Assembly: GCA_019358985.1 (NCBI GenBank)
Contig: JAHHIJ010000016.1
Coordinates: 62,001 to 126,000 of the forward strand
Reading direction: 5' to 3'
DNA from: Tolypothrix brevis GSE-NOS-MK-07-07A
Lineage (GTDB): Bacteria; Cyanobacteriota; Cyanobacteriia; Cyanobacteriales; Nostocaceae
Length of the DNA stretch: 64,000 nucleotides
Under the pieces are notes generated by a model that saw nothing but the letters and a program-made list of their open reading frames with translations, ran no database searches and had not been told where the DNA came from. Shown here in pieces: positions 52,307 to 59,414 of this stretch (within the stretch, counting starts at the first letter, position 1; each line of letters begins with the position of its first letter). Made by a program: the position numbers and the translations under genes.

Positions 52307-53566
52307 ATGCCAAGAACGCCAAGTCAAGAGGGGAAGGAGTTGATTGCATATCTTCGTTCTGCGATCGCTATTCGGGAACGTTGTGAGCAATTGTTTGTAT
52401 TGGCAACTGAAGATAAGTTGCCAAATTTTGGTTGTGATTTGATGCAGTTGGATAAGACAGCAGATTATGTGATTTCGGTGATGCGGGGTGAGTACCCTAA
52501 TTTGGATATTCCGTTTCACAGTCGTTGGCGACATTTTGAAGCTGGATCTGTACAACGTTTAACTCTGTTGGATGAGATGTTGCTGGAAATGACACCCCTG
52601 CAAAAAGCAGCAGCAAAGTTTGATTTGGCGATTATTAGTGTTTTGCTGGATGCGGGAGCGGGGAATAGCTGGGGTTATTATGAGCATGAGAGTGGTTTGG
52701 GTTTTCGGCGAAGTGAAGGTTTGGCTGTGGCTAGTTTCCGGATGTTTTGTCAAGGTGCTTTTTCGAGTGAGGAAAGCAGTCCTTTACAAGCTGATGCTCA
52801 AAAGTTGCAATTATTAACAGAAGAAGAATTGGCGAATGGGTTTCAGGTAAATGCCGAAAATCCTTTGGTGGGGCTTGCTGGGCGGTTAAAGTTGTTGCAA
52901 AAATTAGGAGAAGCTTTGGTTGCTTCTCCTGATTTATTTGGCGAAGTAAATCCGCGTCCCGGAAATATGGTAAATTACTTAATGGGAAAATCTGAGAATC
53001 AAGCGTTCCGTAAGGTTGCGGTACTCCGCATCGCTGCAACTACAGTTTTCGATGCTGTTTTGGAAGGACTGAGTGATATTTGGTCTGGACGAGTTGAAGT
53101 TGCTGGAGTTAATTTGGGGGATGTTTGGTTTCACCCCGCTGTTGCTGATGATGGTTTGGTGCCATTTCATAAACTGTCTCAATGGGTTACGTATTCTTTG
53201 TTGGAACCACTACAGGAACTCGGTTTAGAAATTACTAATTTAGATGCGCTGACTGGTTTGCCAGAATATCGGAATGGAGGGTTGTGTCTGGATTTGGGAC
53301 TTATCACCGTTAAAGATTCACGGGTTTTGCGATCGCAGAACGCAGTATCATCAGAAGTTATAGTTGAATGGCGTGCAATGACTGTGATTTTGTTAGATCG
53401 CATCGCTGTTAGAGTACGGGAAAAGTTGGGTATGAGTGCTTCAGAATTGCCACTGGTGAAAATCCTCCAAGGTGGAACTTGGACAGCAGGACGAAAAATT
53501 GCCGCAGAACTCAGAAAAGGTGGTGTCCCCCCTATACAAATAGAAAGTGATGGTACTGTATTTTAA
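52307..53566 (+). CDS. DUF1688 family protein (URC4-like)
   Basis: A 419-residue DUF1688 protein, the family of yeast Urc4. Recognisable regions are ELIAYLRSAIAIRERCEQLF, PFHSRWRHFEAG, VLLDAGAGNSWGYYE, GLAVASFRMF, PRPGNMVNYL, and the C-terminal ILQGGTWTAGRKIAAELRKG. In Lachancea kluyveri URC4 is needed to use uracil as nitrogen source; its reaction is not established. The first 8 codons overlap a repeat-like GCCAAGA sequence, so the ancestral start may have been altered. A further upstream start at 52253 is open. Confidence 0.88.
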   Translation: MPRTPSQEGKELIAYLRSAIAIRERCEQLFVLATEDKLPNFGCDLMQLDKTADYVISVMRGEYPNLDIPFHSRWRHFEAGSVQRLTLLDEMLLEMTPLQKAAAKFDLAIISVLLDAGAGNSWGYYEHESGLGFRRSEGLAVASFRMFCQGAFSSEESSPLQADAQKLQLLTEEELANGFQVNAENPLVGLAGRLKLLQKLGEALVASPDLFGEVNPRPGNMVNYLMGKSENQAFRKVAVLRIAATTVFDAVLEGLSDIWSGRVEVAGVNLGDVWFHPAVADDGLVPFHKLSQWVTYSLLEPLQELGLEITNLDALTGLPEYRNGGLCLDLGLITVKDSRVLRSQNAVSSEVIVEWRAMTVILLDRIAVRVREKLGMSASELPLVKILQGGTWTAGRKIAAELRKGGVPPIQIESDGTVF

Positions 53567-53719
53567 CAATAAGTAGTTAGAGTCAGCTTGAATTAAGGAT
53601 CGCCTTATTCTTAAGATTATTTACATAACTGTGTCAATTGTCATATGAAGATAGCGATCGCTATCTATAGTTGATAAAAGCAACGCTTTAGAACAAAATT
53701 GGTATCAGGAGAAATAAGT

Positions 53720-53959
53720 ATGAATGCTTACAAAAAATATATTACTATAGAAGATCCAAATAATCTAGTTTTATCAGGTTTACCTTTTAAATCAGGACAA
53801 CGGGTGGAAATAATTATTTTGGCAGAAGAGAATCCCAGATCAGAAATTAGTCAAAAAGTCAAAAAACTATTTGATAAAACACAAGAAATTCCTGGAGTAC
53901 AAGAGATTACAGAAGAAGAAATTGCAGCCGAAATTGAAGCTTACCGTCGCGGTGAATGA
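53720..53959 (+). CDS. antitoxin of a PIN-domain toxin module
   Basis: A 79-residue protein (MNAYKKYITIEDPNNLVLSG, LPFKSGQRVEIIILAEE, EEEIAAEIEAYRRGE). The beta-rich first half and acidic helical tail are typical of small antitoxins paired with PilT N-terminus (PIN) toxins. Its stop overlaps the next ATG (ATGA), as in TA operons. The frame is open from 53699, but AGGAG lies just before ATG 53720. Confidence 0.75.
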   Translation: MNAYKKYITIEDPNNLVLSGLPFKSGQRVEIIILAEENPRSEISQKVKKLFDKTQEIPGVQEITEEEIAAEIEAYRRGE

Positions 53960-54370
53960 AAGTTATAATTGATACAAGCGTTTTAGTTTCCGCTGTCCTT
54001 AGAGGTAGAAAACCAAGAGCAGTCCCAACAGTTTATTATTGATAATTCAGAATTGAAGTGGATTGTATCGACAGAAATTTTAGCAGAATACAAGGAGGTT
54101 TTGAATCGGAAAAAATTTAAATTGACAGATGAAGTAAAAGCCGAATGGTTTGAAATTATCGATACATTTCCGACTATTATTAATGTGAATGTGGAGATTA
54201 ATTTTTCTAGAGATGGGAAGGATACCAAATTTTTGACTTGTGCTATGGCTGCGGATGCTGATTTTTTGATTACTGGAGATTTTGATTTTACGGAAGCTCA
54301 AACTTTAGTGAAGACTACTATTATTTCTATATCTTTGTTTCAAAGGTTGGTTTGTGATATTGGGGAATAA
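53956..54370 (+). pseudogene. PIN-domain toxin, frameshifted
   Basis: From 53956 the sequence reads MKVIIDTSVLVSAVLRGRKP, the PIN N-terminus with the first catalytic Asp. After about 54020 the homology continues in another frame (QQFIIDNSELKWIVSTEILA, then EYKEVLNRKKF, KDTKFLTCAMAADADFLITG with the later catalytic acids) to 54370. The two parts differ by one base in phase. The toxin is thus probably inactive unless the frameshift is programmed or a sequencing error. Confidence 0.8.
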
Positions 54371-54432
54371 GAAAAGCCCTCTTTATTTTGAAAGAAGGTA
54401 TTGCTATTATCCATTTTATATATTAAAAAAAT

Positions 54433-55065
54433 ATGGCACAAGTAACTCTAATTGATCATCCGTTGATTCAGCACAAATTGACGCTGATGCGTAAAGCTGA
54501 AACTAGTACGGCAAAATTTCGCGTTCTCTTGAAAGAAATTAGCTTATTGTTGGCTTATGAAGTGACGCGGGATTTTCCCCTGAAATATGAACTCATAAAA
54601 ACGCCATTAGCGCCAATGAATGCACCAGTGCTGGCACCAGAAAAAAAGCTGGTGTTAGTTTCGATCATGCGGGCAGGACAGGGCATTTTAGATGGAATGC
54701 TGGAGTTAATGCCATCGGTTAGGGTAGGACATGTTGGTTTATATCGCGATCCAAAGACGTTGATTCCGGTGGAGTATTATTTTAAGGTTCCCGATGACGT
54801 GGACAAGCGAGATATGCTGGTGCTTGATCCGATGTTGGCTACTGGTAATTCAGCGGTAGCAGCGGTGGAAAGACTGAAATCAACTAATCCGATGTCCATT
54901 AGGTTTGTCTGCTTACTTGCGGCACCGGAAGGCATTGAGCATTTTTGCGCGGTACATCCTGATGTGCCTTTGTATACGGCAGCCATTGATGACCATTTGG
55001 ATGAACACGGTTATATTATACCGGGTTTGGGAGACGCAGGCGATCGCTTGTTTGGCACAAAGTAA
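54433..55065 (+). CDS. upp: uracil phosphoribosyltransferase
   Basis: A 210-residue UPRTase, converting uracil and PRPP to UMP. It has [37 protein letters not shown], the PRPP loop [13 protein letters not shown] and [12 protein letters not shown], ending ALDD-type [20 protein letters not shown]. UPRTase acts in salvage, and is also a required step in the URC pathway (yeast FUR1). It lies 62 bp after the TA module, on the same strand as the URC genes. Confidence 0.95.
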   Translation: MAQVTLIDHPLIQHKLTLMRKAETSTAKFRVLLKEISLLLAYEVTRDFPLKYELIKTPLAPMNAPVLAPEKKLVLVSIMRAGQGILDGMLELMPSVRVGHVGLYRDPKTLIPVEYYFKVPDDVDKRDMLVLDPMLATGNSAVAAVERLKSTNPMSIRFVCLLAAPEGIEHFCAVHPDVPLYTAAIDDHLDEHGYIIPGLGDAGDRLFGTK

Positions 55066-55112
55066 GTCATAGTTAATATTGGAATTCCTTTGAACACAAA
55101 GCAGATAGTCAG

Positions 55113-55559
55113 ATGGAATACATAAAAAAGAACAAAGAACTCTTGCGTGTCATCCTTGCAGTATGTATCATCATACTCGGAATAACGCACTTTACCGTTG
55201 CCGAGCAATATGTGAAAATTGTACCTCCGCAACTACCCAATCCTTTAGGATTAGTTTATTTGAGTGGTTTTTATGAAATTTTAGGTGGTATCGGTTTATT
55301 AGTTCCCCCTCTAAGTCAACCTGCTGCTTGGGGATTAATTGCTCTTTTTATTGCGGTTTACCCAGCTAATATCAACATGGCGGTTAATCACATCAAAATT
55401 GACCATATACCAGATTCAAACTTACTGCAAGCCATAAGACTGCCCTTACAAGCGGTTTTAATCGCTTGGGCTTGGTGGTATACAAAACCGAGCGATGGAG
55501 AAAAACAAGCTTCAATTATTCCCAAGTCTCTTATTCCTAAAGAACTGGATGAAATATAA
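55113..55559 (+). CDS. DoxX-like membrane protein
   Basis: A 148-residue membrane protein with four hydrophobic helices (LLRVILAVCIIILGITHF, LGLVYLSGFYEILGGIGLLV, AWGLIALFIAVYPANINMAV, LQAVLIAWAWWY). The pattern matches the DoxX/YphA family, whose members are small quinone-linked or redox-associated membrane proteins of uncertain role. It follows upp after 47 bp and is likely in the same transcript. Confidence 0.8.
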   Translation: MEYIKKNKELLRVILAVCIIILGITHFTVAEQYVKIVPPQLPNPLGLVYLSGFYEILGGIGLLVPPLSQPAAWGLIALFIAVYPANINMAVNHIKIDHIPDSNLLQAIRLPLQAVLIAWAWWYTKPSDGEKQASIIPKSLIPKELDEI

Positions 55560-55561
55560 AC

Positions 55562-55615
55562 CAAAGCGTGAAGTATGATATTGGAAAAAGCTTTTAATAT
55601 TCATACTTCACTTTG
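55562..55615 (+). promoter_or_regulatory. hairpin directly before ureidoglycolate-lyase-like gene
   Basis: CAAAGCGTGAAGTATGA at 55562-55578 pairs with TCATACTTCACTTTG at 55601-55615 (one bulged C), with AATAT/ATATT extending the stem. The right arm ends 2 bases before ATG 55618, covering the ribosome-binding region. It could be a terminator for the preceding gene or a translation gate. Confidence 0.5.
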
Positions 55616-55617
55616 AT

Positions 55618-56112
55618 ATGAGTACAGCAAATACAGTACAACAATTGCAGGCAGAATGGGTAACACCAGAAAATTTTCGTCGTTATGGACAAGTTATTTT
55701 TGCCAGTAAGGACGGGAAAGTTTACGATAATGAAGATGCCGTGTTAAACCTGCAAAATGGAATTCCCCGCTTTTATATTATGCGCTTGCCAGGCAGGGGG
55801 CGAAAATTTGATAAAATTACTCGTCATATGCAATGCACTCAATGTTTAGGTTCTTTGTCAGGAAAGGATTGGTTTATTGCGGTTTGTCCTCCTGGTAATA
55901 ATGTTGATGAACCCGCTTTAGAAGAGATTGCGGCTTTCCGCATTCCGGGAAATTGTTTTATTAAATTAGATGTGGGAACTTGGCACGCAGGACCACATTT
56001 TGAGCATGAGTTTGTCGATTTTTATAATTTAGAATTGAGTGATACGAATATCGTAGATCAGTTCACTCATGATTTTGTTAAGAGTCATCAATTAGAGTTT
56101 GAGATGGTGTAA
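55618..56112 (+). CDS. ureidoglycolate lyase (AllA-like) family protein
   Basis: A 164-residue cupin-fold protein. The start ANTVQQLQAEWVTPENFRRY, the metal-site-like HMQCTQCLGSLSGKDWFIAV, and FIKLDVGTWHAGPHFEHEFV are typical of AllA, which cleaves ureidoglycolate to glyoxylate and urea. The location beside uracil-degradation genes suggests it acts on a related ureido intermediate, since the URC pathway produces urea. This substrate assignment is inference. No ribosome binding site is visible because the upstream hairpin fills that position. Confidence 0.82.
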   Translation: MSTANTVQQLQAEWVTPENFRRYGQVIFASKDGKVYDNEDAVLNLQNGIPRFYIMRLPGRGRKFDKITRHMQCTQCLGSLSGKDWFIAVCPPGNNVDEPALEEIAAFRIPGNCFIKLDVGTWHAGPHFEHEFVDFYNLELSDTNIVDQFTHDFVKSHQLEFEMV

Positions 56113-56139
56113 TACCAATTTTATTTAAAGTGGAAAAGA

Positions 56140-56212
56140 TGTAGAGACGTAGCATTGCTACGTCTCTAGGGGTTCTGGATAACGCATATTTAATTTCTAC
56201 GCCTATGTCTAA
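56140..56212. repeat. MITE-like element (TAGCATTGCTA palindrome)
   Basis: GTAGAGACG-TAGCA palindrome with right flank GGTTCTGGATAACGCATA and CCTATGTCTAATA, the inverted arrangement of the ATTAGACATCTCC family. Confidence 0.65.
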
Positions 56213-56300
56213 TATATAACTATAGCAGGGTAGTAGAGAGTGCGCGTGAACTTACATTTTCTAAATCTTTTCCGGAGATATCTATTTGATATTTGATGTT

Positions 56301-57248
56301 TTAGTTAACTTCATTACCTCCCTGAACACTGCTATAAACGGCAGGAACGCTGTTTTCTACCATCTTATTCGCTGCATCTAATAGATACTCAAAGTAAGTA
56401 CGAGCAACGATAGATAGCTGTTTGCCATTCGGATACACCATGTACCAAGTTCGCTTGATGGGGAAGTGTTCTACATCCAAAATGATTATTTCTGGTGTGT
56501 TTGGCATTAAGGTATGACGAGATAAAACGGAAATACCTAAACCACCAGCGATCGCTTGCTTAATCGCTTCATTACTTCCCAATTCCAGCTTGACTTTCAC
56601 CTTGATGTCATGTTCCTCAAAAAGACTTTGCACAGCACGTCGGGTTCCCGAACCTGGTTCTCGCATAATAAAAGGTTCATTCGCAAGACGTTCTATGGGA
56701 ATATTTGTTTCCTTAGCTAGGTGATGATTAATTGATGCAAAAACTACCAAAGGATTATCTAAAAATGGCTGTAAATTCACATCCAGATGATCTGGGACTT
56801 GACTCATAATATACAAGTCGTCCAAATTGTTAATCATCCGTTCTAAAATACGTTCGTGATTAGTTACTTGCAAAGATATTTCTATGCCAGGATAAAGTTG
56901 GCAAAATGGACCCAACAAACGCGGTATAAAATATTTTGCTGTTGTAATTACTGCTAAACGTAATTGTCCTTGTTTTAGCCCTTTTAAATCTGCAACTTTC
57001 ATTTCAAATTGGGCTATTGTCTCAAAAATTTGGCGACAAGTTGCAAATAATTCTCTTCCCGCTTCTGTTAGAAATAAGCGCTTACCTACTTGCTCAAATA
57101 ATGGCAAACCCACCGATTTTGTTAGTTGCTTGATTTGCATGGAGACAGTCGGTTGGGTGAGAAAAAGTTCTTCTGCGGCACGAGTAAAGCTACCATGCCG
57201 TGCCGCAGCCTCGAATACCTTCAACTGGTGAAGCGTCGCTTGGTTCAA
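56301..57248 (-). CDS. LysR-type transcriptional regulator (CbbR/RbcR-like)
   Basis: A 315-residue LTTR with a helix-turn-helix HQLKVFEAAARHGSFTRAAE followed by LFLTQPTVSMQIKQL, and a two-lobe effector domain (RLAVITTAKYFIPRLLGPFC through GLGISVLSRHTL). The sequence is of the CbbR/RbcR/CmpR type, regulators of CO2 fixation and uptake. It lies downstream of the ccm operon on the same strand, so control of inorganic-carbon genes is likely. The frame is open to 57326 with an ATG, but a TTG at 57248 preceded by GGAGAA gives the usual LTTR length and N-terminus. Confidence 0.85.
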   Translation of the reverse strand: MNQATLHQLKVFEAAARHGSFTRAAEELFLTQPTVSMQIKQLTKSVGLPLFEQVGKRLFLTEAGRELFATCRQIFETIAQFEMKVADLKGLKQGQLRLAVITTAKYFIPRLLGPFCQLYPGIEISLQVTNHERILERMINNLDDLYIMSQVPDHLDVNLQPFLDNPLVVFASINHHLAKETNIPIERLANEPFIMREPGSGTRRAVQSLFEEHDIKVKVKLELGSNEAIKQAIAGGLGISVLSRHTLMPNTPEIIILDVEHFPIKRTWYMVYPNGKQLSIVARTYFEYLLDAANKMVENSVPAVYSSVQGGNEVN

Positions 57249-57634
57249 GGGTAATTCTCCTGTAATAGCAATTTGTCGATATAAATTTAGTATCACGTAA
57301 CACTCGGAAATGATAGAGTGTTGCACCCCTAAAAGTTATCAACGATAGTATATAGATTATTATCTATTATTGGTATTAGAATATTTGTATTTTCTTTATG
57401 GAAGTTAGAAGTTATTATCAAAATAACAAGCAAAGCGTAAGATGCCTTTCAGCCAACGTTGCACACCTTAAAGGTATGTTGCGAGGGGTAGTAACTTATG
57501 TTCTACTAACATCATCACCATCGGTGTGTACAACGTTTTTTTCAACTTGAGGTATTTATTATTGTTTGTTGTTTGTTAGTTGTTGTTTGCGGGTTAGTAA
57601 TATTTACTAATACTCACTAACCACTAAGCAGTAA
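57249..57634. other. intergenic region between LysR gene and ccmO
   Basis: No gene is seen (386 bp; an alternative LysR start would occupy the first 78). A TTGTTTG/TTAGTTG-rich low-complexity patch lies near 57560-57625. An AT-rich tract lies near 57340-57400. Confidence 0.4.
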
Positions 57635-58459
57635 CTATTCTTCGACAATTTTTATAGGGAGTTTAGCTAAATCCGGTAAGCCTACCATTTCTATTTCAGC
57701 AACTTGTTCCTTGATATTCACTGGCAATCTTAAAGGTTCACGTTCTTCTTCTATTTCAGCAACTTGTTCCTTGATATTCACTGGCAATCTTAAAGGTTCA
57801 CGTTCTTCTATCCAGCAACTTGCAATTGGCAAGGTTTGCTCTAATTCATCCAGTGGTCGAGGAATCACCATCACAGCGTTTAACTCACCAATCCGTTCTG
57901 CCTCGAACATCCCAGCTTCCACTGCCACCGCAACGTTTGCCACTGTACCGCGAATAATCGCTGTACACAAACCCCCACCAATTTTTTCATATGCGGCTAA
58001 GTCAACATTAGCAGCTTTCAGCATGGCATCAGCAGCTCCCACCATTGCCGGAAAACCTCGTGTTTCTACTAAACCGATCGCTGTGTTACTCAAACGGCTG
58101 TAGTCGTCTCCAGCAAATTGACTCAGACGGCTAGCGATGGGAAGCACTATGTCTAAATTGGGGAAAGGTCGAGCAATCACCAAGCTAGAAACCAGTTGAC
58201 CAAATTGTTTAGCCGTTTGCACACCTGCTTCTACGGCAAGACGCACATCAGCGATGTTACCTCGAACGATCGCAGTGCAGTGACCACCACCGATTTTTTC
58301 ATACCCAACTAAGTACACTCCAGCCGATTTCAGCATCATATCTGCCGTCCCCACTATTGCTGGAAAGCTGAGGGTTGATACTAAACCCAACGCGGTGTCT
58401 TGAAAATTATCTCGACGACGGGGTTGCCTGGTGCTAGCACGTTGATTATATGTTTCCAT
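57635..58459 (-). CDS. ccmO: carboxysome shell protein CcmO (double BMC domain)
   Basis: A 274-residue trimer-forming shell protein with two BMC domains: residues about 22-105 (ALGLVSTLSFPAIVGTADMM, YEKIGGGHCTAIVRG) and 128-210 (AIGLVETRGFPAMVGAADAM, YEKIGGGLCTAIIRG). The C-terminal tail contains a perfect 20-residue tandem duplication, encoded by a 60-bp DNA repeat at 57690-57809. CcmO is essential for shell formation in beta-carboxysomes. ATG 58459 (METYNQ) is preferred over 58507. It is the last ccm gene of the operon. Confidence 0.93.
   Translation of the reverse strand: METYNQRASTRQPRRRDNFQDTALGLVSTLSFPAIVGTADMMLKSAGVYLVGYEKIGGGHCTAIVRGNIADVRLAVEAGVQTAKQFGQLVSSLVIARPFPNLDIVLPIASRLSQFAGDDYSRLSNTAIGLVETRGFPAMVGAADAMLKAANVDLAAYEKIGGGLCTAIIRGTVANVAVAVEAGMFEAERIGELNAVMVIPRPLDELEQTLPIASCWIEEREPLRLPVNIKEQVAEIEEEREPLRLPVNIKEQVAEIEMVGLPDLAKLPIKIVEE
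57690..57809. repeat. 60-bp tandem duplication in ccmO 3' end
   Basis: Two adjacent, essentially identical 60-bp units encode the repeated tail segment REPLRLPVNIKEQVAEIEEE of CcmO. The lack of divergence suggests that the duplication is recent. Confidence 0.9.
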
Positions 58460-58507
58460 GTGAGTCTTCCTAGATAATCGCGTATTCTGACAACTTACAA
58501 TTAACAC

Positions 58508-59212
58508 TTACTCAGAGCGATCGTCAGACTTCGGTTCACTTAATGATTGCCGATGTGGAAACAATGTGATCAATAGCCTTTGTATACTCCCTTGCCCATA
58601 AATTTGCGTACTGAAAATGTTCGGGTCAGTGGAAGAGGTTTCTGAGTCCTGATTGCTAAGTGTTGATTCTTCTGTGATGGGATGCTCTTGAGGATTTGAC
58701 TTTGTTTCCCCCGAATTTATCGGTGAAGGAATCTGACTTTCGGAATTATTTTTATCTTTCCCAATCGTATTTGGTAGAGGCGCGATTATTTTTGTCTCTA
58801 CTGTGGATGGTTCTAATTCTTTTGTCTCAATTTCAGTTGTCGAATGTAAGGCAGCACGCACAGTGGTGTCTCCCAAAACTGAACCGGGCGCAACTACTTG
58901 TCCTGGCTCAACTGAACAGTTAAAAACTGTTGTTGCTGAACCAATGCAAGCATTTACTCCTATTCTACCTGCACCAACCATTAAAAAACCGGCTCCCAGA
59001 CTTACTCCTGCTTCTATTTCTATTATTCCTGTATTGACTTGAAGAATTGACCCCATGCCAATACAGACACCAGGACCGATGACGATTTTGCTGTTTGTAG
59101 CTGCTTGGAGTATGACCCCTGGTGCGATTACTGCACTCGGATGAACAATTACCTCGCCACTAATGTAAGAATCAAAGTTGCTATCAAGAAGGCGCAGTGG
59201 CGGCACAGGCAT
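58508..59212 (-). CDS. ccmN: carboxysome assembly protein CcmN
   Basis: A 234-residue CcmN. The N-terminal half is a left-handed beta-helix of hexapeptide repeats (VIAPGVILQAATNSKIVIGP, SLGAGFLMVGAGRIGVNACI). A disordered linker leads to the C-terminal encapsulation peptide (IYGQGSIQRLLITLFPHR), an amphipathic helix that binds shell protein CcmK, while the beta-helix binds CcmM. ATG 59212 (MPVPPLRLLDSN) is chosen. The frame is open to 59350, but those codons lie in GC-skewed repeat DNA. Confidence 0.92.
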   Translation of the reverse strand: MPVPPLRLLDSNFDSYISGEVIVHPSAVIAPGVILQAATNSKIVIGPGVCIGMGSILQVNTGIIEIEAGVSLGAGFLMVGAGRIGVNACIGSATTVFNCSVEPGQVVAPGSVLGDTTVRAALHSTTEIETKELEPSTVETKIIAPLPNTIGKDKNNSESQIPSPINSGETKSNPQEHPITEESTLSNQDSETSSTDPNIFSTQIYGQGSIQRLLITLFPHRQSLSEPKSDDRSE

Positions 59213-59227
59213 AAAAATTGTAACCTT

Positions 59228-59412
59228 AGAAGCCGGAGTGGGGAGACAGGGAGATGGGGAGACACGGAGACACGGAGACAACGAAGAAAATTTACCTTGT
59301 CCTCCTTGTCCTCCTTGTCCTCCTTGTCTGTTTTGGAGATGGGGAGACACGGAGACAACGAAGAAAATTTACCTTGTCCCCTTGTCCCTTGTCCTCCTTG
59401 TCTCCTTGTCTG
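59228..59412. repeat. low-complexity direct repeats between ccmM and ccmN
   Basis: GAGACAC-GGAGAC and CTTGTCCTC-type tandem repeats appear, with a long segment duplicated at period 77 (59274 and 59351 onwards). It adds about 200 bp of untranslated leader or an optional N-terminal extension to ccmN. Confidence 0.8.
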
Positions 59413-59414
59413 TT

